This document shows positions 16,545 to 25,384 of a stretch of 64,000 nucleotides of DNA, in pieces. Every line of letters begins with the position of its first letter. Position 1 is the first letter of the stretch. Below the pieces are notes generated by a model. That model searched no databases, had not been told where the DNA came from, and saw nothing but the letters and a program-made list of their open reading frames with translations. This DNA is from Coriobacteriaceae bacterium (GTDB lineage Bacteria; Actinomycetota; Coriobacteriia; Coriobacteriales; Coriobacteriaceae), in the NCBI GenBank assembly GCA_902364975.1, contig CABJFQ010000008.1, positions 1 to 64,000 on the forward strand. Direction: 5' to 3'. A program made the position numbers and the translations under genes.

Positions 16545-17226
16545 AGGCGTGCTGTACGGGGTGGGCACGGGACCTGGCGACCCCGAGCTGCTCACGATCA
16601 AGGCCGTCCGCACAATCGAATCGTGTCCGGTCATCGCCGCACCGCAGACGGCGGACGGGGCCATGGTCGCGCTCGACATCGTGCGCGGCGCCGTCGACCT
16701 TACAGGCAAGACGGTGATCCCCGTGCGATTCTCGATGACGCGCGACGCCGAGTGCCGCGCGGCCGAGCATGCCTCGCTTGTTCGCGAGCTTGTCGCGCAC
16801 CTGGATGCGGTCCGCGACGTCGCGCTGCTGAACCTGGGGGACCCGAGCATCTACGCCACCTTCCAGCGCATAGCGCCCGACGTGCGCGCCTGCGGGTTCG
16901 AGGCGCGCGCCATTCCCGGCGTTCCGAGCTTCTGCGCGGTCGCCGCAGCGCTCGAGCACGACCTCACGCCCGAGATGTCGTCGCCTCTGCACATCGTGCC
17001 CGGCGGCTACGACGACGTGCGCCGCGCAATCGGCTGGCCGGGGACGAAGGTGGTCATGAAGGCGCGCCGCTCGCTTGCGGACACGAAGCGCATCCTTCGC
17101 GAGGAGGGCGCCTTCGACGGTGCCGAGCTCGTAGAGGACTGTGGGCTTCCGGGCGAGCGCGTGTACCGCTCGCTCGACGATGTGCCCGATCGGGGCAGCT
17201 ACTTCTCGACGATGGTGGTGCGCTAG
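16537..17226 (+). CDS. cbiL: Cobalt-precorrin-2 C20-methyltransferase
   Basis: CobI/CbiL-type SAM methylase, 229 residues, starting KGVLYGVGTGPGDPELLTIKA, with VALLNLGDPSIYATF, the IPGVPSFCAVAAAL loop and MKARRSLADTK. It adds the C20 methyl in the first step after cobalt insertion. Its ATG overlaps the end of cbiD by 8 bp, indicating translational coupling. Confidence 0.93.
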   Translation: MSKGVLYGVGTGPGDPELLTIKAVRTIESCPVIAAPQTADGAMVALDIVRGAVDLTGKTVIPVRFSMTRDAECRAAEHASLVRELVAHLDAVRDVALLNLGDPSIYATFQRIAPDVRACGFEARAIPGVPSFCAVAAALEHDLTPEMSSPLHIVPGGYDDVRRAIGWPGTKVVMKARRSLADTKRILREEGAFDGAELVEDCGLPGERVYRSLDDVPDRGSYFSTMVVR

Positions 17227-18360
17227 ATGAGGGTTTCCTGCATAGCGTTCACTGAGAGGGGGTATGCGTTGGCGGAGCGCATCGCACACGCGCTTTCCGA
17301 TTGCGCGCAGACAGGTGAAGATGACCCTGGCTGGGACGTTTCCGTTTCGCGCGGGTTCGGCGAGTGGAAGGCCGACCTGCGCGCATGGACGGCGCTCGCG
17401 TGGGAAGCGTCGGACGCGCTTCTGTTCGTGGGCGCGGCGGGCATCGCCGTGCGGGCGATCGCGCCGCATGTCGCCTCGAAGGCAAGCGATTCTGCGGTTG
17501 TGGCGATCGACGAGGCGGGGCGCTTTGCCGTCCCGCTTTTGTCGGGGCATTTGGGCGGTGCGAACGAGCTTGCGCAAACTGTGGCACGCGCGGCAGGGGC
17601 CATCCCCGTCATCACCACGGCGACCGACGTCCGCGGCGTGTGGGCGGTGGATACGTGGGCGCGCTGTGCGGGGCTCGCCGTTTCGAATCCCGAGGCTATC
17701 AAGCGAGTGTCGGCGCGGCTGCTTTCGGGCGGGCGCGTGGCGCTCTATTCCGACATTCCGATTTCGGGACAGCCGCCTGAGGGGGTTGACATTGCGTCCG
17801 ACCGCGCTCGGGCCGATATCGTCGTGTCGCCGTTCGCTGGCGCGAATGCGGGTGCGTCCGTTCGCACGGCGGAGACAACGGACGAGGTCGTGCCCGCCGG
17901 TGAGACGGGGAAGCCGGCGGGCGTGCGGGCGCAGGCGCCTGCGCCCGAGCCGCTTCACCTTGTCTTGCCCTGCATCGTTGCGGGCATAGGGTGCCGTCGC
18001 GGTGCGTGCGCCGAAGCGATCGGGGAGGCGTTTCTTCTCGCGTGCGGGCAGGCGGGCATCTCGCCTTCGGCCGTGCGCGAGGCGGCGACGATCGACGTGA
18101 AGGCGCGCGAGGAGGGTCTGCTCGCCTTCTGCCGCGCGCGCAATATCCCACTCGCGACGTATTCCGCAGAGGAGTTGTCGCAGGTCGAAGGCAGCGTTTC
18201 GCCATCTGATTTCGTGCGCGCGACGGTGGGGGTCGACAACGTGTGCGAGCGCGCGGCGCTCGCGGACGGGGGTAAACTTATCTTCCCGAAGCTCGCTCAC
18301 GGCGGCGTGACCGTCGCGTTTTCCAAGGTAACTATTGAACTTTCGTTTAAGGAGCGGTGA
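17227..18360 (+). CDS. cbiG: Cobalt-precorrin-5A hydrolase
   Basis: CbiG, 377 residues, opens the ring-A delta-lactone in the anaerobic pathway and releases acetaldehyde. The N-terminal/middle part has FVGAAGIAVRAIAPHV and VPLLSGHLGGANELA. The C-terminal domain has VAGIGCRRGACAEAI and SPSAVREAATIDVKAREEGL. A ~35-residue Gly/Ala/Thr/Pro linker (about 200-238) joins the two parts and appears longer than usual. The ATG directly follows the cbiL stop. Confidence 0.93.
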   Translation: MRVSCIAFTERGYALAERIAHALSDCAQTGEDDPGWDVSVSRGFGEWKADLRAWTALAWEASDALLFVGAAGIAVRAIAPHVASKASDSAVVAIDEAGRFAVPLLSGHLGGANELAQTVARAAGAIPVITTATDVRGVWAVDTWARCAGLAVSNPEAIKRVSARLLSGGRVALYSDIPISGQPPEGVDIASDRARADIVVSPFAGANAGASVRTAETTDEVVPAGETGKPAGVRAQAPAPEPLHLVLPCIVAGIGCRRGACAEAIGEAFLLACGQAGISPSAVREAATIDVKAREEGLLAFCRARNIPLATYSAEELSQVEGSVSPSDFVRATVGVDNVCERAALADGGKLIFPKLAHGGVTVAFSKVTIELSFKER

Positions 18361-19103
18361 TGGGAAAGCTCTTCGTGGTGGGGATCGGCCCGGGCGGCCC
18401 CGACGGCATGACGATTGCGGCTCGGCGCGCGCTCGAGGCGGCCGACATCGTTGTGGGGTACACGAAATACGTGGAGCTCGCGCTCGCCGCCGTGCCCGAC
18501 GCGGCGCATCTCGCGACGCCGATGATGCACGAGGTCGAACGGTGCCGCCTGGCGCTTTCGCGCGCGCAGAGCGGAGAAGCCGTGGCGCTCGTGTGCAGCG
18601 GTGACGCGGGTGTGTACGGCATGGCGAGCCCCGTGCTGGAGCTTGCTGAGGACTACCCCGATGTAGACGTGGAAGTTATCGCCGGGGCCACCGCGGCTCA
18701 GAGCGGGTCGGCGGTGCTCGGCGCCCCGCTTGCCCACGACTTCGCGGTCGTGTCGCTCTCCGACCTGCTCACGCCGTGGGAGGTCATCGAGCGCAGACTC
18801 GCCGCCGTGGCGAGCGCCGACTTCTGCATCTGTTTGTACAACCCGCGCAGCAGAAAGCGCGCCGACAGGCTCTCGCGCGCGGCGAAGATTATGCTCGAAT
18901 GGAAGGCCCCCGACACGCTCTGCGGCTGGGTGCGCAACATCGGGCGCGAGGGGCAGCAGTCGGGTATGTGCAGGCTCTCCGAGCTGGGGGAGTTCGATGC
19001 CGACATGTTCACCACCGTGTTCGTCGGCAACGCGGACACGAAGCGCGTAGGCGGCCGTATGGTCACGCCGCGCGGGTATCGGGAGATTCCATGCGAAAGG
19101 TAA
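18360..19103 (+). CDS. cbiH: Cobalt-precorrin-3 C17-methyltransferase
   Basis: CobJ/CbiH-type methylase, 247 residues: GKLFVVGIGPGGPDGMTI at the start, LVCSGDAGVYGMASP, then the family-specific SDLLTPWEVIERR and CLYNPRSRKR. It methylates C17 with ring contraction. The ATG overlaps the cbiG stop (TGATG), and RBS AAGGAG lies inside cbiG. Confidence 0.95.
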   Translation: MGKLFVVGIGPGGPDGMTIAARRALEAADIVVGYTKYVELALAAVPDAAHLATPMMHEVERCRLALSRAQSGEAVALVCSGDAGVYGMASPVLELAEDYPDVDVEVIAGATAAQSGSAVLGAPLAHDFAVVSLSDLLTPWEVIERRLAAVASADFCICLYNPRSRKRADRLSRAAKIMLEWKAPDTLCGWVRNIGREGQQSGMCRLSELGEFDADMFTTVFVGNADTKRVGGRMVTPRGYREIPCER

Positions 19104-20563
19104 CGATCATCGGGGCGGGGCCCGGAAACCCCGACTTGCTCTCGCGCGCGGCGCTCGACGCGATCGACATCGCCGACGTGGTCATCGGCGCTCATCGCGC
19201 GCTTGTCGGCATCGACGTGCCGCCCGACGTGGTGAGATGCGAGCTCGTGAAGACGGCGGACATCGTCGCCGCGCTCACCGATGCGGCGTCGTGGCAGCGC
19301 GCCGTGGTCGTGATGACGGGCGATGTGGGGCTGTTCAGCGGCGCGCGCCGCCTGGTGGAGGCGCTCTCCGGCGACGCGCGGGTGGACGTGCGTGTCATTC
19401 CCGGCATAAGCTCAGCGTCGTATCTCGCCGCGCGCCTCGCGCGTCCATGGCAGGATTGGCGCTTCGCGAGCGCTCACGGCGTGGCGTGCGACATCGTGGC
19501 CGAGGCCGTGCGCGCAGGCGAGCTCTTCCTCGCCACGTCGGGCGGGGAAGACCCCTCGCGGCTTTCGGGCGAGCTTGTGCAGGCGGGCTTCGGGGACGCG
19601 CGCGTGACGGTGGCCGAGCGCCTGTCGTACCCCGACGAGCGCATCACCTGCGCGACCGCAAGTGAAATCGCAGGTCAGAAGTTCGACGACTTGAACGTGA
19701 TGCTTATCGAGCCCGCAGGCGGCGCCGGGTCGCCTGCGGGCTCTAGCGCAGCCTCCGAGGCGCCGGCCGGCGCGTCTGCGCCCGCGGCGACTTCTTCCGC
19801 GGCGGACTCTGCGGGCGCATCCCGCGCCGCGAGCCCCCGATGGCCGTACGCTTCCTCGGGCATTCCCGACGAGCTCTTCATCCGCGGCGACGTTCCCATG
19901 ACCAAGCAGGAGGTGCGCGCCGTCGCGCTCGCGAAGCTGCGCCTTACCGCGACCGACACCGTGTGGGACGTCGGCGCCGGCACGGGGAGCGTGTCGATCG
20001 AGGCGGCGCTCGTCGCGCGAGCGGGGTCGGTATGGGCGGTCGAGCGCAACGCGGCCGGCGTGCGGCTCATCCGAGAGAACGCGGATACATTCGGGTGCGG
20101 CAACGTGCATGCGGTCCCCGGTGTCGCCCCCGAAGCGCTCGCGAATCTGCCCGTCCCCGACGCCGTGTTCGTCGGCGGGAGCGCGGGCGAGCTTTCCTCC
20201 ATCGTGGAGGCGGCGCTCGAGAAGAACTCGCGGGTTCGCCTGTGCGTGCCATGCGTCACCGTTGAGACGCTCACCGAGGCGTGCGCGCTCCTCTCGGGTT
20301 CGCGCTTTAAGGGGTTCGAGGCGTGCCAGGTGTCGGCCGCCCGTGCCGAGGCTGTAGGCTCGCACCATCTTATGAAGGCGCAAAACCCCGTGTTCCTCGT
20401 CAGCGCGCGTGGTGCGGGCGCGGATGCCGAGGAGCTTACCGAAGTCGGGGCGCTTGTTGAGTCGCCTGTCGGGGAGGACCCCTCTGCCGAGGGGAACCCA
20501 TCCGTTGAGGTGGTCTCGCTTGCTAACTGCAACGCCGCAGGTGGGGAAGGCGGCGCCCGGTGA
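19091..20563 (+). CDS. cbiET: Fused cobalt-precorrin-7 C5/C15-methyltransferase and C12-decarboxylase (CbiE-CbiT)
   Basis: A 490-residue fusion matching CobL/CbiET. Residues 1-205 are the CbiE methylase (RKVTIIGAGPGNPDLLSRA, MTGDVGLFSGARRLV). A ~45-residue Ala/Ser/Gly linker follows, then the CbiT methyltransferase/decarboxylase (GIPDELFIRGDVPMTKQE, WDVGAGTGSVSIEAAL near 293). The last ~50 residues are an acidic tail without homology I recognise. It methylates C5 and C15 and decarboxylates the C12 acetate. The start overlaps cbiH by 13 bp. Confidence 0.94.
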   Translation: MRKVTIIGAGPGNPDLLSRAALDAIDIADVVIGAHRALVGIDVPPDVVRCELVKTADIVAALTDAASWQRAVVVMTGDVGLFSGARRLVEALSGDARVDVRVIPGISSASYLAARLARPWQDWRFASAHGVACDIVAEAVRAGELFLATSGGEDPSRLSGELVQAGFGDARVTVAERLSYPDERITCATASEIAGQKFDDLNVMLIEPAGGAGSPAGSSAASEAPAGASAPAATSSAADSAGASRAASPRWPYASSGIPDELFIRGDVPMTKQEVRAVALAKLRLTATDTVWDVGAGTGSVSIEAALVARAGSVWAVERNAAGVRLIRENADTFGCGNVHAVPGVAPEALANLPVPDAVFVGGSAGELSSIVEAALEKNSRVRLCVPCVTVETLTEACALLSGSRFKGFEACQVSAARAEAVGSHHLMKAQNPVFLVSARGAGADAEELTEVGALVESPVGEDPSAEGNPSVEVVSLANCNAAGGEGGAR

Positions 20564-21942
20564 GCACGTCCATCCCGCGCTTCTTGGTCGCTGCGCCCTC
20601 GAGCGGGAGCGGCAAGACGGTCGTCACGTGCGCGCTCCTGCGCGCGCTCGCGCGCCGCGGCCTTGCATGCGCGGCCTTCAAATGCGGCCCCGACTACATT
20701 GACCCGCTCTTTCATCGCCGCGTCGTGGGTGCGCGCTCGGGCAATTTAGACGGCTTCTTCACTGACGCCCCGACGCTGCGCGCCCTGCTCGCACGCGGCG
20801 CCGTGGGCGCGGATGTCGCGGTGCTCGAGGGGGTCATGGGCTTCTACGACGGCATGGCGCCCGGCGTGGCCGAAGCGAGCAGCTACCAGGTTGCGCGCGA
20901 CACGGAAACGCCGGTCGTTTTAGTGGTGAACGGGCGCGGGGCGTCTTTATCGCTCGCCGCCGTAATCCGCGGCATCGCCGAGTTCCTGCCTTGTGCGAAC
21001 GTGCGCGGCGTCGTGCTGAACAAGACGAGCGCCGCTGCCTGCGCCTACGCTGCGCCTGCGATCGAGAAGCACACGGGCGTCGCGGTTTTGGGGAATATCC
21101 CCGCCGACGAGACGTTCTCGCTCGAAAGCCGGCATCTGGGGCTTGTGGCCGCCGGCGAGGTCGAGCAGCTCTCCGCGCGCATCGACAAGATGGCCGAGCT
21201 GGTGGAAAAGAGCGTCGACGTCGACCGCTTGCTCGAAATAGCGGCGACGGCACCCGATATCCGCGAGGAACCTTACCGGTTGGAGCCGATCGCGGGAGCG
21301 CGGCCCATCGTCGCCGTCGCGCGTGACGAGGCGTTCTCGTTCTACTACGAGGAGAACCTGCGCGCGCTCGAGGACCTGGGTTGCGAGCTGGCCTTTTTCA
21401 GCCCCCTGTGTGATAGCGAGTTGCCCCGGGGGACAAGCGCCCTCTATCTGGGGGGCGGCTACCCGGAGCTCCATGCGCGGCGGCTCTCCGAGAACGCGCC
21501 GATGCGCGAGGCGGTGCGGCGCGCGGTGGAATCCGGCATGCCGACGGTCGCCGAATGCGGTGGGTTTCTGTACCTGCAGCGCGAAATCGCCGATAGCGAG
21601 GGGCGGCGCTGGCCTGTTGCGGGCGCCCTTGAGGGCGCAAGCGAGAACGGGGGAAGGCTGTCCCATTTCGGGTACGTGGAGCTTACTTCCCAACGCGACG
21701 GGCTCTACGGTCCGCGCGGCACACGCATCCGCGCGCACGAGTTCCACTACTGGCAGTCCACCTGCCCGGGCGGCGACTTCTGGGCGCAGAAGCCCCGGCG
21801 CGACAAGGGCTGGCCGTGCATGACGACCACCCCGTCCCTGGTGGCGGGCTTCCCGCATGTGTACTATCCTGCGAACCCCGACGTTGCGCGCGCGTTCGCG
21901 TCTGCCGCAGCGTCGTTCGCAGAGAGGAGACGGCATGGCTGA
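20560..21942 (+). CDS. cbiA: Cobyrinate a,c-diamide synthase
   Basis: CobB/CbiA, 460 residues, an ATP-dependent glutamine amidotransferase that amidates the a and c side chains. An N-terminal P-loop lies in APSSGSGKTVVTCAL, with CGPDYIDPLFH and EGVMGFYDGM. The C-terminal GATase domain has the catalytic Cys in AECGGFLYL and GGGYPELHA. GTG 20560 overlaps the cbiET stop (GTGA). Confidence 0.95.
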   Translation: MSTSIPRFLVAAPSSGSGKTVVTCALLRALARRGLACAAFKCGPDYIDPLFHRRVVGARSGNLDGFFTDAPTLRALLARGAVGADVAVLEGVMGFYDGMAPGVAEASSYQVARDTETPVVLVVNGRGASLSLAAVIRGIAEFLPCANVRGVVLNKTSAAACAYAAPAIEKHTGVAVLGNIPADETFSLESRHLGLVAAGEVEQLSARIDKMAELVEKSVDVDRLLEIAATAPDIREEPYRLEPIAGARPIVAVARDEAFSFYYEENLRALEDLGCELAFFSPLCDSELPRGTSALYLGGGYPELHARRLSENAPMREAVRRAVESGMPTVAECGGFLYLQREIADSEGRRWPVAGALEGASENGGRLSHFGYVELTSQRDGLYGPRGTRIRAHEFHYWQSTCPGGDFWAQKPRRDKGWPCMTTTPSLVAGFPHVYYPANPDVARAFASAAASFAERRRHG

Positions 21943-23077
21943 AGCAACCGAAACCGCGCTTGCCTGCATCCGCGAGGAAGTCGAGCGCGCGTTCTCGTCG
22001 GCGCCGGGCGCCGTGCTCGAAGCCGCGCTCTCCCGGATCGCGCCCGCAGACGAGTGCGCCCGCGCCGCCGCGTACGCCACGTGGGATTCCATCGCGCACC
22101 CCTTGGGGGGATTGGGCGACTTTGAAGACGCCGTCGCGTGTATCGCCGCAGCTCAGGGGAGCGCCGAGGTGGCCGAGTTTCCCCGTGCGCTCGCGGTATT
22201 CTTCTCCGACAACGGGGTCGTTGCCGAAGGCGTGTCGCAAAGCGGGCAAGACGTGACGCGAGCCGTCGCGCGCAACATGTGCGAGGGGGCCACGAGCGCC
22301 TGCCGCATGGCGGCGTTCGCGGGTGCCGAGGTCGTGCCCGTCGACGTGGGTATGGCCCGGGGTATAGAAGACACGCGCATGGTGCGCGCGAACGTGCGGC
22401 GGGGGAGCGACAACATCGCTCTCGGCTCCGCTATGTCTCGCGATGGGGCCGTGCGCGCGATCGAGGTCGGAATTGCCGTCGCGTGCGGGCTTGCCCGCGC
22501 CGGCGTGCGCCTTCTCGTCGCGGGCGAGATGGGCATCGGCAACACGACCACCTCGGCGGCGGTGGCCGCAGTGCTCATCCGGGCGGACGCGCGGAGCCTT
22601 GTCGGGCGCGGCGCGGGGCTCTCGGACGCCTCGCTCGCGCGCAAGCGCGACGTGGTCGAGCGCGCTATCGACGCGAACTCGCCCGATCCCGCCGACCCGA
22701 TCGACGTGCTCTCGAAGGTGGGCGGCTTCGACATCGCTGCGATGTGCGGCTTCTACCTGGGGGCCGCGGTCTCGAAGGCGCCGGCGCTCCTCGACGGGGT
22801 CATATCCTGCACGGCGGCCCTGTGCGCGGCGCGCCTGTGCCCCAACGCCTTGGGCTACCTCGTGGGCACCCACGCATCAAGCGAACCCGCAAGCCGGGAG
22901 CTCCTTCGCGAGCTCGGCATAAAGGCGCCCCTCGACGCAGGCATGCACTTGGGCGAGGGCGCGGGCGCCATGGCGTATCTGCCCCTTCTGGATTCGGCGC
23001 TGCGCGTGTACCGGGATGGGAAGACGTTCACGGCGACTGGCATGGCTGCTTACGAGCATTTCGAGGCCGGGAAATGA
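21935..23077 (+). CDS. cobT: Nicotinate-nucleotide--dimethylbenzimidazole phosphoribosyltransferase
   Basis: CobT, 380 residues, activates the lower-ligand base to its alpha-ribazole phosphate. Visible motifs: FFSDNGVVAEGVSQSGQDVT, AGEMGIGNTTTSAAV, and the catalytic Glu in HLGEGAGAM. The ATG overlaps the cbiA stop by 8 bp; RBS AGAGAGGAGA. No DMB synthesis gene (bluB or bza) lies in the window, so the native base is not known. Confidence 0.95.
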   Translation: MAEATETALACIREEVERAFSSAPGAVLEAALSRIAPADECARAAAYATWDSIAHPLGGLGDFEDAVACIAAAQGSAEVAEFPRALAVFFSDNGVVAEGVSQSGQDVTRAVARNMCEGATSACRMAAFAGAEVVPVDVGMARGIEDTRMVRANVRRGSDNIALGSAMSRDGAVRAIEVGIAVACGLARAGVRLLVAGEMGIGNTTTSAAVAAVLIRADARSLVGRGAGLSDASLARKRDVVERAIDANSPDPADPIDVLSKVGGFDIAAMCGFYLGAAVSKAPALLDGVISCTAALCAARLCPNALGYLVGTHASSEPASRELLRELGIKAPLDAGMHLGEGAGAMAYLPLLDSALRVYRDGKTFTATGMAAYEHFEAGK

Positions 23078-23622
23078 CGGTGACGCTCGTCATCGGCGCC
23101 GCCGCGAGCGGCAAGAGCGCCTACGCCGAGTCCCTGTGCCTCGGGCACGACGGCCCCCGCGTGTACCTGGCAACGATGGAGCCCTTCGGGGAAGAGGGCG
23201 CCCGCCGCATCGCGCGCCATCGGGCGCTGCGCGAGGGCAAGGGGTTTTCCACCCTCGAGTGCTCGCGTGACGTGGGCGCCGCAGCGCCCGGGCTTCCGCG
23301 CGGCTGCACACTTCTTTTGGAGGACGTGGGCAACCTGGTTGCGAACGAGCTCTTCGCGGAAGGCGGCTTGTCCCCGCGTGACCCCGACGCTGCGGCGCGC
23401 GAGGTACTCGGAGGCATCGAACGGCTCGCTCAGGCCGCTGCGTATACGGTGGTGGTCACCGTCGACGTGTTCGCCGATGGGATGCGCTACGATGAAGGGA
23501 CCGAGGCATGGAGGCGCGCGCTCGCGCGCGTGAACGCGGGCGTGGCGGCGCTGGCCGACCATGTAGTCGAAGTGGTATGCGGGATTCCCGTGTGGATGAA
23601 AGGCGAAGGACCTACAAGGTGA
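23074..23622 (+). CDS. cobU: Adenosylcobinamide kinase / guanylyltransferase
   Basis: CobU, 182 residues, near the usual length. The P-loop IGAAASGKSAYAE is at 7-19, YLATMEP follows, and RIARHRALREG holds the His that accepts GMP. ADHVVEVVCGIPVWMKG closes the fold. It phosphorylates adenosylcobinamide and transfers GMP. The start ATG overlaps the cobT stop (ATGA). The downstream gene carries a second, altered CobU-like domain. Confidence 0.9.
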   Translation: MTVTLVIGAAASGKSAYAESLCLGHDGPRVYLATMEPFGEEGARRIARHRALREGKGFSTLECSRDVGAAAPGLPRGCTLLLEDVGNLVANELFAEGGLSPRDPDAAAREVLGGIERLAQAAAYTVVVTVDVFADGMRYDEGTEAWRRALARVNAGVAALADHVVEVVCGIPVWMKGEGPTR

Positions 23623-24386
23623 AGATAGCAGAGGCAATCGGCGCGGCGTTCGGAACGTTCTCGCGCATCCCCGTCCCGAAATCGGCCTGGACCGATTTCG
23701 GGTCAACCCATGCACTTGCCGCGTTTCCCCTGGTGGGCCTTGCGGAAGGCTTCCTCATGACGGCGTGGGGGCACGTGGCGAACCTGCTCGGCGTGCCCGC
23801 GACCATCGTCGCGGCCGTGCTCGCGGCGCTGCCTGTGGCGGTGACGGGAGGCATCCACCTAGACGGGCTCTGCGACACCTCCGATGCGCTTGCAAGTTGG
23901 GCCCCGCGCGAGCGAAAGCTCGAGATCATGCACGATCCGCGGGCGGGCGCCTTCGGGGTCATCGGTGTTGTTGTGTACCTTATTCTGCAGTTTTCCCTGT
24001 TCACCGCGCTGCCGCTTACGGCGGGGGCGTTCCTCGCGCTTCTGTGCTCGCTCGTGTTCTCCCGCGCGCTTTCGGGACTCGCCGTTGAATGCTGGCCTGC
24101 CGCGCGGGCGGACGGCATGGCCGCGGGGCTCTCGCCTGCGAAGAAGCGCGCGGCGATCGTCGTGCCGCTTTGCGCTTTCGCTGCGGCTTCGGCTGCAGGG
24201 ATGGTCGCGTGCGATCAGGCCGTCGGCGCCTTTATGGCGGTGGCGGGGCTTTTGGTGCTCGCGTGGTACCGCCATGTTGCCCTGTCCCGCTTCGGCGGGG
24301 TGACGGGGGATTTGGCCGGATGGTTTCTGCAATGGGCCGAGCTCGCGATGCTTGCCATGCTGGTGGTGGGGGGCATGCTCCTATGA
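23619..24386 (+). CDS. cobS: Adenosylcobinamide-GDP ribazoletransferase (cobalamin synthase)
   Basis: CobS, 255 residues with about six hydrophobic helices. It joins AdoCbi-GDP with alpha-ribazole at the membrane. The Asp-rich site GGIHLDGLCDTSDAL lies near residues 68-82, followed by KLEIMHDPRAGAFG. GTG 23619 overlaps the cobU stop. Confidence 0.94.
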   Translation: MKIAEAIGAAFGTFSRIPVPKSAWTDFGSTHALAAFPLVGLAEGFLMTAWGHVANLLGVPATIVAAVLAALPVAVTGGIHLDGLCDTSDALASWAPRERKLEIMHDPRAGAFGVIGVVVYLILQFSLFTALPLTAGAFLALLCSLVFSRALSGLAVECWPAARADGMAAGLSPAKKRAAIVVPLCAFAAASAAGMVACDQAVGAFMAVAGLLVLAWYRHVALSRFGGVTGDLAGWFLQWAELAMLAMLVVGGMLL

Positions 24387-25384
24387 TGCTCGTGGTAGGT
24401 GGCGCGCATTCGGGGAAGAGGACCTTCGTGCGCGAAAAACTCGGGTTCGCGGCGGACGATTTCGTCGACGCGGCGCAGCTTGCGGAGGGCGGCGTGCCCG
24501 CGGCTTTTGCCGGCCGCGTCGCATACCGTGCTGAGGAACTCGTACGCGCGCTCGACGCTGACCGGGCGCTCGAGCGGCTGATCGGCTTCGACGCAGTGAT
24601 TCTGCCCTTGGTCGGCTCGGGGGTCGTCCCCATGAGTGCGGAAGACGCCCAATGGCGCGAGCGCGCGGGGCGCCTGGGATGCGCGCTCGCTGCGCGCGCC
24701 GACGTCGTCGTGCGCATGACGTGCGGGATTCCCCAGGTCATCAAAGGAAACCTTGCCGATGCACCTCGAGGGACGCAGGGCGCGGGTGCGCCTTTGGAAG
24801 TCGTCTTCGTGCGCCATGGTGCCACGGCGGGCACGGAAGACCATCGCTACAGCGGGGCGGGCACCGACGAGCCCCTGTCGAGTGCGGGCGAGCGCGCTTT
24901 GCGCGACCTCGCGTGCGATCGTGACGTGTTCCGTGTTATCACGAGCGGCATGGCCCGCACCGACCAGACGGCGCGCATCCTCTTCCCGAACGCGGAGCTT
25001 ATGGCGTGCCCCGGTCTGCGCGAGATGGATTTCGGCGACTTCGAGGGGCGAAGCGCCGCCGAGCTTAAAGAGGATGCGCGCTATCGCGCCTGGGTAGACT
25101 CCTGGTGCGAGACGCGCTGCCCGCATGGCGAGGGCAAGAGCGATTTCACCCGCCGCGTCATCGCGGCGTTTCGGGAGGCGTGCAAATCGGAGCGCGCCCA
25201 GGGATGTGGGCGCGCCGTCTTCGTCGTTCACGCGGGTACCGTGAAAGCGCTGCTCTCCGAGCTAGCTGTCCCGAAAATGGGATACTTCGACGTGCATACC
25301 GAGCCGGGCGGCGCATGGGCCGCCACTTGGGATGGGCGCTGCCTTCGCGACGTTCGCCCCGCTTGGGGGGGCGATGCCCGGTGA
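24383..25384 (+). CDS. Fusion of a degenerate CobU-like domain and a CobC-like histidine phosphatase
   Basis: A 333-residue protein. Residues 1-~130 resemble CobU: P-loop VVGGAHSGKR (near 4-13) and the closing ADVVVRMTCGIPQVIKG, which parallels the end of cobU upstream. However, the His-Arg GMP-acceptor segment is missing. Residues ~138-333 are a phosphoglycerate-mutase-type phosphatase with VRHGATAG (Arg144, His145) and a second His in VVHAGT (283). The phosphatase part would remove the 5' phosphate from alpha-ribazole-P or adenosylcobalamin-P (CobC role). The CobU-like half is probably nucleotide-binding, structural or a second kinase. The start overlaps cobS. Confidence 0.82.
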   Translation: MMLVVGGAHSGKRTFVREKLGFAADDFVDAAQLAEGGVPAAFAGRVAYRAEELVRALDADRALERLIGFDAVILPLVGSGVVPMSAEDAQWRERAGRLGCALAARADVVVRMTCGIPQVIKGNLADAPRGTQGAGAPLEVVFVRHGATAGTEDHRYSGAGTDEPLSSAGERALRDLACDRDVFRVITSGMARTDQTARILFPNAELMACPGLREMDFGDFEGRSAAELKEDARYRAWVDSWCETRCPHGEGKSDFTRRVIAAFREACKSERAQGCGRAVFVVHAGTVKALLSELAVPKMGYFDVHTEPGGAWAATWDGRCLRDVRPAWGGDAR

